Counted from the stretch's first letter, positions 1-10,300 are shown. The stretch is 64,000 nucleotides of DNA from Phaseolus vulgaris (GCF_000499845.2 NC_023759.2:20444864-20508863); one strand, 5' to 3'. Numbers and translations are program-made. The notes: generated by a model from the letters alone, not told the origin.

Positions 1-366
1 GAGACTTGTCAACACCTTTTTATAGAGTGTAAATATGCCCAGAAGGTTTGGTCTCTATGCTTTCAGTGGGTAGATATTTCATTCGTACAACAACATGATC
101 TGAAGCTACATTTCCAAAGTTTTCACTTGTTTCAAGTTAGTAATAAGCAGAATAAGATCTGGAAAGGGGTATGGGCAAATGTCATTAGAAGTATATGGGA
201 CCAGAGGAATAAGATTACCTTCCACCAAGGGGTAGTAGATGCCGAGGAGGTTTTTCAGAGGGCTCAACTGAAGTCTTGGTTGTGGATGAAGCATAAAGCT
301 CGCTCGTTCTCTTATTCCTTTGTAGATTGGGTTCTCAACCCAAATATCTGCATAAGAAGTTGCTAA
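1..366 (+). pseudogene. LINE ORF2 C-terminal zinc-binding (zf-RVT) region, partial
   Basis: Frame 1 is open from base 1 to the stop at 364-366. It begins with ETCQHLFIECKYAQKVW, which fits the zf-RVT pattern ET..HLF..C..A..VW found after the reverse transcriptase of plant L1-like LINEs. A W-rich stretch follows (IWKGVWANVIRSIWDQRNK), then the common end WVLNPNICIRSC. In a full LINE this segment is the end of the protein carrying endonuclease and reverse transcriptase. The stop lies at the expected place just before the 3' UTR. The copy is partial because the window cuts it; whether it is active cannot be judged. Confidence 0.7.
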
Positions 367-1362
367 CGTTTACTGGCTTACATGTGTCTGTGCTGGTTAT
401 GAAGAAGATGGTTTTAATCTCTGGTTGGCCTCATGTGAAGTCTTTGGTAGGTAGGAATCTGTTATAGTGATGGATTGAGTCCCTTAGGGGTTAGATAGTT
501 TTCTCCGGGCAGGGAAACTGGGTTGCTGCTACTCGATTCGGGGTTGGTCTCTTTTAATGTTAATTGCAGGAACCTGAAGCATATTGATAAAGGAGAGCAT
601 ATATGTTAAAAAGGGAGCACACTGGTATGGGTATGATGTACCAGTATCAAAGGAGGGGGTAGCTGTTAGGAGTGCTACCACGGGTGCAGCCGATTCAATG
701 AGGATGGAGTTGAGTTACGCACTTCAGGGGGTCTGACTCAGTTTGACTTAGGGGTGTGACGTTGCTATTGCAGAGAAAGCAAGGTGGTAAGATTGTGTTT
801 CGTAATATTGTGGCTGATTTGTAGCGGCTGGAAGGTTTGGGAGGTCGCTGGTTGGTCAATACATAGGCAAATGAGATGGTTGGTGAAGGAAAAAGGCTGT
901 GAAATAGTAAGTGTTGTGCTCGTGCCTTTTCACTTCTTCTAATGTCACTATAGCTGTTAAGCAGGCAAAGAGTGAGCTTGGAGGCACATTTCTAGTGGAG
1001 CTTTGGTATTAAGGGGAAAGCAGGAAGAAGAGACTGTTGGAGCGGGGTATGTAGACGGAAGAATGGGAAATCTATTTTGGTGTAGAGGGTTGGATTGCAG
1101 GGTGCAGGGTGAATATTAGGAGATGCTATGCTATATCTTTTGGAATGGTGTTGGGGTTTGGGAAGCTGTTGTAATTCTACAGGTTACTGTCATGTTGGTG
1201 CACTTTTGTGTGTTGGTTGGGGTTATAGCTCTTTGCAGGATAAGTCACACTTTGGTTATCCTTTCCATTCGGAGGAGTAACTATGTGGCTGTTGTATACG
1301 GGTTGGGATACCCCTTAAGTATCCCTCTTAAATTTATTTATTTATTGCTGATAAAAAAAACA
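1..1362 (+). mobile_element. LINE (L1-like non-LTR retrotransposon), 3' end, truncated by the window edge
   Basis: The stretch starts inside the last coding part of a plant LINE. From 367 to about 1350 it continues as non-coding G/T-rich 3' UTR and ends near 1350-1362 in a short A-rich tail after TTATTGCTGATAAAAAAAAC, the usual LINE 3' end. Only the 3' end is visible. The upstream endonuclease and reverse transcriptase would lie outside the window, so I cannot say whether the copy is full length. No TSD can be tested. Confidence 0.75.
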
Positions 1363-1782
1363 TAATGAAAAAAAATTATTACCTTAAAATAAGCTAGTGA
1401 TTGGGCATATTCTTAAACATCATATATACCAGCTAATATGTCTATCAAGCTCTTTTTCCTTAACCATACCAATTCTAATCTACATCCAACATAAAATTTA
1501 AAACTCGAAACTGCTCTTCTCATCATTTTTTTTTAAAACTGGCATTAAATGAAAAAAAAAAACACACAAACATTTTGACTTTTGGATTTATGCACCTGGA
1601 ACACCATTGCCTTCCGGGTTTCCATAGCAGAAACAGTTATGGATATCCAAATTTGAAAACAATCAATTCTTCTTTAAGCTTTCAGACAACACCATCCGGA
1701 AAATCTCTAGATTTCCCGATATACAAATATGGAATTCACCAATTTCACAAAAAACTCACCTTCTTATTCGATGAGTACTATG
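1363..1782. other. Unassigned AT-rich interval between LINE and CACTA element
   Basis: There is no recognisable gene in these 420 bases. A plus-strand reading frame at about 1575-1800 is open for roughly 70 codons, but it matches no family I know and runs into the CACTA end, so I do not call it a gene. Homopolymer A and T runs are frequent. This could be the original host DNA into which the CACTA inserted. Confidence 0.4.
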
Positions 1783-1810
1783 CACTGGTGCAAAAATATT
1801 AAAAGACAAC
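1783..1810 (+). repeat. CACTA left terminal inverted repeat
   Basis: Starts with CACTGGTGCAAAA immediately after ATG at 1780-1782. It pairs with the right end at 9118-9145 (11 of the first 13 bases identical). Confidence 0.75.
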
Positions 1811-2031
1811 AATTTTTTATTTAAGACGACGAATTTATAGTCACATTTGTTGTACACGTAGTTGTAAATACAAGAGATAAGAAGGCGACTATTTAGCCAC
1901 ATTCTTAAATACCATTTATAAATGTGGTTATGGTAAATAGCCACATTCTTCTTTAATTTTTTTAAAAAAAATATAACTCTAAACCCTAAACCCTAAGGCA
2001 ACAACGACAGAGGCATCAACGACGAAGCAGA

Positions 2032-2324
2032 GGTGACCTTCGCCAATACAAGAAAATAAACAAATAAGAGAAACGAAACAAATATTTAAACCAATGGTGA
2101 AAAAGAAAGAGAGCTCGAAACGTACTTACAATGGCACGAAGAAGACAATGAAGGGTCGCAGAAGACGAAAGGAAGCACGAGAACAAAAACATAAGAGAAA
2201 ATGAAGCATTAGAGAATCTTTCGCCAATGCAAGAAAACAAACATATAAATAAAACAATTTTTTTATATAAACCATTGGTGAAGAAGAAAGAGAGTTGATC
2301 GAAATGAACTTACAATGGCACGAG
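2032..2324. repeat. Imperfect internal direct duplication inside the CACTA
   Basis: A block starting CGCCAATACAAGAAAA near 2040 and ending in TTACAATGGCACGA near 2136 recurs as CGCCAATGCAAGAAAA near 2223, ending TTACAATGGCACGA at 2310-2323. The two copies are roughly 100 bases long and about 180 bases apart. The NoPol-1 element inserted exactly at the end of the second copy. Confidence 0.6.
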
Positions 2325-3462
2325 TGTTAGAAAAGATGGCTTTAAACTAGAGGGGGGGTGAATTGTTTAAAGGGGTTTTCGCAAACTTTTCAAAGCTATA
2401 ATGAATTTATCTCAGAAACCAATTGATTCAGCAATTCAGTTAGCCAAAACAGCAGGCAAAAACTGCAGTACCAGAAAAACAATCGGTTGTTTTAGCGAAA
2501 CAATCAGTTGTTTATACCAGCAAACAACAAATAAACTGAATTTAAAGAGATATAGATAGAGAGATTGTACACAGTTGTTTATACTGGTTCACTCCAAACC
2601 AGAGCTACATCCAGTCTTCTCAGAAACCCTGAGGATATCCACTAAGCAATCGCCACTTGATCACTTACACAACAACCAAGAGAATGACCTTGAACACCTC
2701 AAGAAACACACTCTCCTTGGCCAACACTAAGATTGTTGATCTTAAACACCTCAAGAACACACAACCAATCTCAGCAAACACACAAACGAATTGTTCAACA
2801 GATTACAAAGATTACACTTGTTACAGATGAATATCTGAAATCAATACAAGTAGAATCCTATTCCAGCACCTTGATCAATCACAAACTCTTTTAGCAATCT
2901 CATCACTTTGAAAAACTCTTTTGAAAAACTGTCAAAAAGATTATCTTAATTCTCAAATCTTTTTTTCTTAATATATTCAAAGATGTAGTTTGTTATCAAA
3001 TCTTAACAAACTCTTAAATTGCATTAAAAGATTGGTCAAAGCATTTAATGACTGGAGCGTATTCAGTTAAAGCATTTAAAGCTCAGTCAAACACAAAACA
3101 GTTTTTCTGTTATGGTTCCAAAACAAACAATCGGTTGTTTCCTCGAATCAATCGGTTATTTTGGTACTTAAGAGTTTCAACCATTCAAAAACAGTTTTCA
3201 ATCTTTCTCAAAACACCTAAGTATAAACAATCGGTTGTTTCGACAAAACAATCGGTTGTTTCAACTTAGTTTGAAAAACATTTTACTTTCATAAAGATTG
3301 AGATGCTAATTGCTTGAGATTTAGTACAAGGGTGGATTACAACATATAAACTACCCCAGAACAAAGCTTAAACCAGCACAGCAACAACAAGCAAAGCAGA
3401 GGCTTCAACATCCTTCAAAGGATTTGGATTCTTCAAAACATTGAACATCACAAGGTTCAACA
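2325..3462 (-). repeat. NoPol-1 3' LTR (left copy)
   Basis: 1138 bp, nearly identical to 7687-8824; differences seen near 2335, 2765 and 3419. It contains palindromic sites in pairs: near 2481/2502, 3129/3150 and 3229/3250, core-to-core spacing 21 bases in each. Bounded on the left by TSD ACGAG and on the right by the purine tract. Confidence 0.85.
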
Positions 3463-3482
3463 ATCTCCCTCTATTTGATGAA
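3463..3482 (-). promoter_or_regulatory. NoPol-1 polypurine tract
   Basis: On the minus strand the sequence AATAGAGGGAGAT lies directly before the LTR start TGTTGAACC. The same place in NoPol-3 reads AATAGGGGGAGAT (61178-61189). This is the expected second-strand primer and it fixes element orientation. Confidence 0.65.
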
Positions 3483-3865
3483 GACAAATCCCTGATGCTT
3501 GTGTTGTACCTGATTAAATATGAAGCAATTCCTGCAATAGAACTTTGAGCAATACATTGAACTTCTGATATTTTGTTAGCATACAGATAAACAGTTTAAA
3601 GCTTAAAACATCTAATATCAGAAACATATTACATATTCCAAACAGTTTTATCAACTTTAAAACAGAAACTTAAAACAAACTCGAAACACAGCATATATCT
3701 CCCCCTACTTGTCTTCACAAATAGACAAAGATAAGAGATAAAACAAGATATTGTTTTCATTACATCAGAATAAGACAGCAACAGCAGAAGGAAATAAATT
3801 TTAAAACCAGAAAAGAACAACCAAAAACAATTGATTGTTTCGATGACCAATCGGTTGTTTTTCCT

Positions 3866-5068
3866 TCATTCTTCTTCATCAGCAAACTGAAGATGAAAGA
3901 TTTGATTCTGGACAGCTTCAATCTGTTCATCCAGAGTCATAAACCTTGCATCCATGTTGTCAAATCTGGTGTCAATTCTTTGGAAATTACTAACACAAAG
4001 ATCATGGAGGCTCCTTTGATTTTCAGCAAAGCTATCAAGCCTATTCATCATGATTCTTTCAAATGACGACATGGTTGGCATTCTTTCTCCTTGATGTCCA
4101 TCAGCAGCACTAGGTCCTGCATCTTGAAAATCTTCAGTTGGATCTTCATGTTGAACATCCATATTAGCAGGTTCATCTTGTTCAAGATTTGCAGCACCAC
4201 TAGATGAGGCACCATGATCACCATCCTTGCTTATCCATTTTCCACCTACTTTTGTAAAGCCCATCTTGCTGAGTGATCCATTGTTCAACTCTTGAGTTGA
4301 CTTGACCAGCTCAGAAGTTTCATCTTCAAGATTAACTTCAAAAAAGTGTAGAAACTTAGATATTAAAACAGCATAGGGATAATGATAATCACCTAACCTC
4401 ATGGCTTTTTGCATGTGTTCTTTGATTATATGAATCCAATTGATCTTGATTTCCTTGGTGATGCAGAAGATATAAACCAGATATTCTTTAGTTAGCACAG
4501 AGTGATTACTCCCCCTTGGAGTTAGAATCCAAGTTACAATGAGAGCAAGCAACCTCTCATCAAGCTTCAAACCTCCAACCGAGCATGTACTAACTTGAGA
4601 TTGATTATTCTTCAAGCAACTTTTGTAGAACTGGATTTTGTTAAAATCCTCCACCACACCAAGGTTTCCCTTGTTGATTCTCAGACTAGAAAACTTAAGC
4701 CCAGCAACAGCAGCCCAAACTTCATGAGTTATCTCCATTTCCACACCTTTCACATGAGAAACAAGATTGTTTCCCTCAAACTTCAAGTTGGTGTAGAATA
4801 CCCTCACCAAATCTGGATAAATGTTTCCCTTCATCTCTAGGAACTTTCTGAGAGATTGATCCTTGAGCAGCCTTCTCACATTATCAAGCTTTTGACTTTT
4901 CAGCCAATCAAAGCATACAACCTTGGGGTTGTTTATCTTCTTGATACTTATCTCATATCTATACTTCTCAATGAGATCATTGTCTCTAGAAAACTAGCCT
5001 TCCAGCCTTCCTCCAGATCTTACAGCCCTGGTTTTGACTCTCTTGGAGGTGGGAGGGGTTGATTCCAT
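3866..5068 (-). pseudogene. NoPol-1 ORF2, 'putative plant transposon protein' family, one nonsense codon
   Basis: The frame starts at ATG 5066-5068 (MESTPPTSKRVKTRAVR) and ends with FADEEE at 3866, about 400 codons. A TAG replaces the Trp codon seen in NoPol-3 (near 4994). The central part carries DLVRVFYTNLKFEGN, LDERLLALIVTWILTPRGSN, KINWIHIIKEHM and GKWISKDG. The last 60 residues form a probable coiled coil (SNFQRIDTRFDNMDARFM). The fold family (Transposase_32-like, named from memory) is widespread in plant mobile elements and has no proven function. It is clearly homologous to the third ORF of the Harbinger at 16028-17132. The position between gag and 3' LTR is where envelope-like extra ORFs sit in other LTR elements, but I see no signal peptide or membrane segment. 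Confidence 0.7.
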
Positions 5069-5520
5069 GACAGCAGAGACGAAAACAGAGGAGAGCACAC
5101 TTAACAGATTTTTGCAAGAGATGGTGCAAGAGATATTGCAAGAGATGTTGCAATTGGTTGTTCTTGTGGAAGAATTCTGCACTGGATTTTATAACAATAA
5201 GAGAATCAATATGAATTTAATTTCATTAAAGGGTACCTGATTTTCAGAGAGAGAGGACTTGACTCTGCTCTGCACAGAAAATGTCAGAAAAAGCTGAAAA
5301 TGACATGGTCTTCACATGTGATCTTTGACTAGTCATTAAGGCTCTTGAATTTCCAAGATTTTGGAATATATTCCTTTATGACTGTTATGACTTCTTTCTG
5401 AACATGATCAACTTTCAACACAGATCATTTGACCAAGATTCTCTCTTTTAAATTGATCTGCAACGGATAGAAGTTCAAAAAATCAATTAATTCAATTTCT
5501 TCATAGTGCTGTCAGACTCA

Positions 5521-5580
5521 AAACAATCGGTTGTTTCGAAGAAACAATCGGTTGTTTTGAAGAAACAATCGGTTGTTTTT
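5521..5580. promoter_or_regulatory. Triple palindromic site array, 21 bp period
   Basis: Three copies of AAACAATCGGTTGTTT stand in a row, separated by CGAAG and TGAAG, so the repeat period is exactly 21 bases, two DNA turns. They lie between gag and ORF2 of NoPol-1. NoPol-2 keeps one copy (22812-22827) and NoPol-3 two (59104-59140) at the same place. Function unknown; a phased binding site for a dimeric protein is an inference. Confidence 0.6.
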
Positions 5581-5894
5581 CTGCAGCAGTTAAAAACTTG
5601 ATTTTTGAAATTTTAACCATGAGCAGAAGCAGTTTAAGTCAGATGACATTGATTAAAAGAAAATTAATCACAAGAAAGAACTTTGAAACAGAGATTGAGA
5701 ACAAATAAAGGAAAGTTTTATCCTTATGTTGATTCTTCAATGAGCTAATTGCTTGTTGATCAAGAAAACTCCTTTTCATTATTTTGATCTTTTGCTTAGC
5801 ATTGATTCAGCTTCAATGACTGCCTTTTTCTTCAACAGCTTGATCAGATGGCTCAGTTCTTCTTTTTCTCTTTATTTTTCCTGCATAAACAATT

Positions 5895-7625
5895 TCAAGT
5901 AGCAAGATTTGGTCCCCTTACAAATTTGGGTCCATTTGACTTTTCTTTGCTGTTAGAAACATCACATCCCTTAGGAATCCATTTCATAAAACCTTTAGGA
6001 ACATAATATTTTCTAATTTTACAGAATCTAACAGAGTGGCCTTTCTTCATGCAGTAAAAGCATGTAACAACCGGTTGTTTCGTCTTAACAATCGGTTGTT
6101 TTTCAGATTTTCTTAAAAAACTTTTTGAAAACCTATCTTGCTTGTTCTGTGGGTTGAAGCCTAAACCAGCCTTTCCAAAAACAAAGCTTTGAGATTCCAA
6201 GACATTCTCAAAGTTTGATTTCCCCTTTGAAAGCTTGTCCACAGTTTCAACAAGATAGTGAACCTTTTTCTCAAGATTTTCACAATTTGTGCAAATGAGA
6301 GTATCACACTTGCAAGAGGCATTTTTTAAATGATTTTCCAATTTTTCAAAATCACTTTTTGCTTTTCTCAGATCCTCTTCAAGTGTTTTAACTTTCTTTT
6401 CAAGCCCATTGTTAAGATCTTTCAATCGGTTGTTTGAAAGAACCAATCTATTAGCTTCATCATGTGTTTCTTAAAAAGCTTCAAGCAATTCACGATAATT
6501 TTGTTCATTTAAGGAAGCACATGAAGTTACCTCACTTGAACTGCAAGAATCATCATCATTCTCAGCTACCAAACATATGTTTGCTTTTTCATCTTCACTT
6601 GATGAAGAACTTGATGATGACACCTCATTTTCATCCCAAGCTATGTAGGCTCTTTTTGTCTTGCCTTTCTTCTCCTTGTAGCTTGTCTTTTTCTCTTTGC
6701 TCTTGTTAGGACAATCTGCCTTTATGTGACCTTGCTCACCACAACCAAAACAAGTATAGTTATTTGAATTAAATTCATTGGGTTTCTTGTTTCCATACCT
6801 ACCCTTGTTGTTGTCTTTGTTGCGGTTTCTCTTTAGGAATTTGCTGAACTTTCTTGACAGCAAACTAAGATTTTCCTCATCACTATCATCACTTGAATCT
6901 TGCTTTCCCTTATGTTTGGATGCTTTCAAGGCTATGCTCCTTGTGTGCTTATCTTCACTCTCTTGAACATTTAGTTTATTCATCTCTAGCTCATGTTCCC
7001 TAAGCTTTCCAAACAAAGAAGCAACACTTAATGATGTTAGATCTTTAGATTCGGAAATAGCAGTTACCTTTGGTTGCCATGCTCTATCAAGACATTTCAA
7101 GATCTTGATGTTCAACTCTTCTTTGTCAAAGGTCTTGTCTAGGCTCATAAGGTGATTGATGATGTGTGTAAACCTTTTCTGCACCTCAGCTATTGTTTCT
7201 CCTTTAAGCATTCTAAACATCTCATACTCTTGGATGAGAGCATGCTTTCTAGCTCTTTTCACCTCATTTGTTCCTTCATGAGTGACTTCCAAAGTGTCCC
7301 ACATTTCTTTTGATGATTTGCATTGTGAGATCCTGAAAAACTCATCAGAATTTAAAGCAGAGGTTATAATATTTTTGGCAATGCAATCAAATTTGGCCTT
7401 TTTGCTGTCTGCATCAGTCCATTTAGACCATGGCTTCTCAATGATAGAACCATCTTTTTCAAACTTTGGGATAAAAGGACCATTTTCAATTGCATCCCAA
7501 ATTCCTTTGTCAAGAGATTCCATAAATATTTTCATTCTAACTTTCCAAAACTAGTAATTCAAACCACAAAACAAGGGTGGTCTGTTAATTGAGGCACCTT
7601 CCCTAAACGGTAGTCTATCAGCCAT
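5895..7625 (-). pseudogene. NoPol-1 gag (copia-type, UBN2 plus CCHC zinc knuckle), two nonsense codons
   Basis: The frame begins MADRLPF at ATG 7623-7625 and ends GPNLAT at 5895, about 576 codons. It covers a UBN2-type gag core (KSSKEMWDTLEVTHEG, EYEMFRMLKGETIAEVQKRF), a zinc knuckle CFGCGEQGHIKADC, an acidic Ser-rich linker, a coiled coil (NGLEKKVKTLEEDLRKAKS), and a second cysteine-histidine motif CFYCMKKGHSVRFC. Stops: TAG at 7551-7553 where NoPol-3 has Gln, and TAA at 6468-6470 in place of Gln; both are C-to-T changes. In an active element this protein would form the RNA-packaging particle in the cytoplasm. No pol follows in frame. Confidence 0.75.
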
Positions 7626-7668
7626 TTTAAAAAGATATTTAGGATCAACTTGAATAACTTTCAAGAAC

Positions 7669-7686
7669 CAAGCTCTTGATGCCAAT
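7669..7686 (-). promoter_or_regulatory. NoPol-1 primer-binding site (initiator-Met tRNA type, degenerate)
   Basis: Next to the 5' LTR the minus strand reads ATTGGCATCAAGAGC. The standard plant initiator-tRNA-Met site is TGGTATCAGAGC; NoPol-2 has TGGTATCAGAG at the same place. NoPol-1 and NoPol-3 carry an extra base, so priming may be weaker. Confidence 0.6.
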
Positions 7687-8824
7687 TGTTAGAAAATATG
7701 GCTTTAAACTAGAGGGGGGGTGAATTGTTTAAAGGGGTTTTCGCAAACTTTTCAAAGCTATAATGAATTTATCTCAGAAACCAATTGATTCAGCAATTCA
7801 GTTAGCCAAAACAGCAGGCAAAAACTGCAGTACCAGAAAAACAATCGGTTGTTTTAGCGAAACAATCAGTTGTTTATACCAGCAAACAACAAATAAACTG
7901 AATTTAAAGAGATATAGATAGAGAGATTGTACACAGTTGTTTATACTGGTTCACTCCAAACCAGAGCTACATCCAGTCTTCTCAGAAACCCTGAGGATAT
8001 CCACTAAGCAATCGCCACTTGATCACTTACACAACAACCAAGAGAATGACCTTGAACACCTCAAGAAACACACTCTCCTTGGCCAACACTAAGATTGTTG
8101 ATCTTGAACACCTCAAGAACACACAACCAATCTCAGCAAACACACAAACGAATTGTTCAACAGATTACAAAGATTACACTTGTTACAGATGAATATCTGA
8201 AATCAATACAAGTAGAATCCTATTCCAGCACCTTGATCAATCACAAACTCTTTTAGCAATCTCATCACTTTGAAAAACTCTTTTGAAAAACTGTCAAAAA
8301 GATTATCTTAATTCTCAAATCTTTTTTTCTTAATATATTCAAAGATGTAGTTTGTTATCAAATCTTAACAAACTCTTAAATTGCATTAAAAGATTGGTCA
8401 AAGCATTTAATGACTGGAGCGTATTCAGTTAAAGCATTTAAAGCTCAGTCAAACACAAAACAGTTTTTCTGTTATGGTTCCAAAACAAACAATCGGTTGT
8501 TTCCTCGAATCAATCGGTTATTTTGGTACTTAAGAGTTTCAACCATTCAAAAACAGTTTTCAATCTTTCTCAAAACACCTAAGTATAAACAATCGGTTGT
8601 TTCGACAAAACAATCGGTTGTTTCAACTTAGTTTGAAAAACATTTTACTTTCATAAAGATTGAGATGCTAATTGCTTGAGATTTAGTACAAGGGTGGATT
8701 ACAACATATAAACTACCCCAGAACAAAGCTTAAACCAGCACAGCAACAACAAGCAAAGCAGAGGCTTCAACATCCTTCAATGGATTTGGATTCTTCAAAA
8801 CATTGAACATCACAAGGTTCAACA
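7687..8824 (-). repeat. NoPol-1 5' LTR (right copy)
   Basis: 1138 bp direct repeat of 2325-3462, followed by TSD ACGAG at 8825-8829. It holds the same paired palindromes near 7843/7864, 8490/8511 and 8590/8611. Confidence 0.85.
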
Positions 8825-8951
8825 ACGAGAACACTGAAGCCCGCATAAGAAAATAAGAACACCAGAGCAGAAACAAAGAGAAAACATGAAGCGCCAAGAA
8901 GAAAGAAACTATGAAAGCGTAAGTGGCGCTCTTCAAAATTAGGGTAAAAAA

Positions 8952-9049
8952 TGATTTAAGAAGGTGACTATTTGTAATAATCGCATTCTTAAATCAAGCG
9001 CTTGATTTAAGAATGCGACTATTACAAATAGCCGCCTTCTTAAATCAAG
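8952..9049. repeat. Long near-perfect hairpin at the CACTA right subterminal region
   Basis: Two arms of about 49 bases meet at AAGCGCTT (8997-9004): TGATTTAAGAAGGTGACTAT on the left mirrors ATAGCCGCCTTCTTAAATCA on the right with only a few mismatches. A related half-arm (AAGGCGACTATTTAGCCACA) occurs at about 1882-1901 near the left end. Confidence 0.7.
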
Positions 9050-9145
9050 TTAATTTAAAAAAATTTCACCACGTTTTGAAAGACAACGTCTAACCCTAAA
9101 ACCGCATTAAATAATGGGTCGTTGTTTTAAACTTTTGTACTAGTG

Positions 9146-9309
9146 ATGTATCACAACCCACTAACATTGTCTTCTTTGGTGCACACTTCTTCCCCGTAGG
9201 TATCTCCTTTTCTCCACTGTCGCTCTTCTCTCCACATCGTCGTTCTCAGTGGTGTGCCTCAATGAACCCTAGGTAGTGTTTTAAATAATTAAGAGCCTGT
9301 GTTGATTTG
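9146..9309. other. Short unassigned spacer
   Basis: Between the CACTA and the interrupted LTR. Nothing recognised apart from the ATG target duplication at its left edge. Confidence 0.4.
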
Positions 9310-9601
9310 TGTTGAACAAGGTGCTTTGATGCTTCCAAATCTGCTTTGAAGACTTGAAGAACCTGTTGCAGTGTTTGTGTGTGTTGTTTAGTAGATTTTG
9401 TATTGTCAATTCACATCTAGTATTGATCAAAGCTCACTTGACTCTTTATCTCTTTTAAAAGAAGTGTTTTCTAAAAAGTTGTGAAATTTTAGTCAGTTGT
9501 TTTTGAAATCAATCAGTTTAAAAAAGTTGTTGTTCAAGGTCTTGTGACTACAAGTTTTTTATCCAGTTGATTTGTCGAAACAACTGGTTGTTTGGTACTT
9601 A

Positions 9602-10040
9602 GGCTTTGTTTCGATTGGGGAGTGGAAAGTTTAGGGTGTGGAAGAGTGAGAGTGTGAGAAGAAAGTGTGAAAATAGTGAGTGTGTTTGGATTAGGGTATG
9701 TTAGAGTGGATGTGTGAAGAAAGTTTATTGAGATACGTGAGTGATGTGATGGTTGTAAGAGTATTTTAAATTATTTTGAATAGGATAAATTGTAAGATTA
9801 CAAGTTTACCCTTATATATATATAAAAGAATAAATAATTATTAATTTTGTGCATATTTTAGTTAATTAAAATAATTTAAAGTTTCATTTATAAATAAAAG
9901 AAAAAATAAATAATTAAATATAATTTTAAATGTAAGTATAATTTTATTAATTTAAATTAATTTTTTTACTTAAGTTAATTTATTTAGATAATTTTAATAT
10001 TATTTATGATTCTTTAAATTATGTTATGTTATATATATAC
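9602..10040 (+). repeat. Harbinger left long terminal inverted repeat
   Basis: It mirrors the right end: GGATTAGGGTATGTTAGAGT, GAAGAAAGTTTATTGA, GAGTGATGTGATGGTTGTAA and TTTCATTTATAAAT appear in inverted order at 18085-18530. Far longer than the 15-50 bases usual for the superfamily. Confidence 0.75.
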
Positions 10041-10276
10041 ACACAAAATTATTATTAATAATAATTTCCATTATTAATATTATTGTATGAAGGGCACCAT
10101 GGTCTTTTCATCTCATTCCACTCTTCTTTTTCTTCAATTATGAGAGGATCCTAAATACCCTCAACTTTCCATTCACTTTCACCCTCAACCTCCCCCTATC
10201 ATAGAAGCAAACAAGGGTGACACCCATTCACCCCCACTCTCAACCTCCATCACCCCCAAAAGCAAACACACACTTA

Positions 10277-10300
10277 GGCCTTGTTTGCTTCCAGGGGTGG
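10277..10300 (+). repeat. Second Harbinger-like terminus inside the element
   Basis: TTA at 10274-10276 is preceded by a sequence whose complement begins GTGTGTGTTTGC and followed by GGCCTTGTTTGCTTCC. Both sides look like PIF ends facing away from each other, as if a 0.67 kb Harbinger MITE (9602-10273) abuts a second left end. Confidence 0.4.

Larger units (their letters stand above)
2325..8824 (-). mobile_element. NoPol-1: complete LTR retroelement with gag and ORF2 but no pol
   Basis: Two 1138 bp direct repeats (2325-3462 and 7687-8824) begin TGTTAG and end TTCAACA on the plus strand and are flanked by ACGAG at 2320-2324 and 8825-8829. Sense is the minus strand: a primer-binding-like site lies beside the right LTR and a polypurine tract (AGAGGGAGAT) beside the left LTR. 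The 4.2 kb interior holds two coding regions, a copia-type gag with CCHC zinc knuckle and a plant-transposon-protein-like ORF2. No protease, integrase, reverse transcriptase or RNase H motif is present in any frame. By eye the LTRs differ at only about three positions, so the insertion is recent although both ORFs contain stops. It must have used enzymes from another element. Confidence 0.85.
1783..9145. mobile_element. CACTA (En/Spm) DNA transposon, non-autonomous, carrying a nested LTR element
   Basis: The left end reads CACTGGTGCAAAA and the right end, on the other strand, CACTAGTACAAAA; both continue into TTAAAA and GACAAC/CAACGAC-like sequence. The flanking 3-base duplication is ATG (1780-1782 and 9146-9148), as expected for CACTA elements. 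Without the nested 6.5 kb LTR element (2325-8824) and its duplicated ACGAG, the transposon is only about 860 bp and encodes no transposase, so it would need an enzyme supplied in trans. Subterminal repeats and a long hairpin are present. I am confident of the ends; the family name rests on the CACT ends plus 3-base TSD. Confidence 0.8.

Noticed and set aside
1575..1802. Possible host exon
   Set aside because: 75 codons with no recognised family, no splice context, and the frame runs into the CACTA terminal repeat.
1978..1995. Telomere-like CCCTAAA repeats
   Set aside because: Only two units, inside the CACTA; too short for interstitial telomere sequence. The CCCTAACCCTAA at 33646 and 63242 is likewise part of an LTR.
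3048..3269. Small ORF repeated identically at 8410-8631
   Set aside because: It lies within the LTR, is identical only because the LTRs are, and translates the palindromes (KQSVVSTKQSVVST); NoPol-2 and NoPol-3 do not keep it open.
3866..5068. ORF2 as an envelope-like gene
   Set aside because: Position fits, but no signal peptide, transmembrane segment or glycosylation-rich ectodomain is visible; homology is to plant transposon proteins.
5521..5580. CRISPR-like repeats (palindromic repeat with short spacers)
   Set aside because: Repeats of 16 bases with five-base spacers in a plant retroelement; no cas genes, no long spacers.
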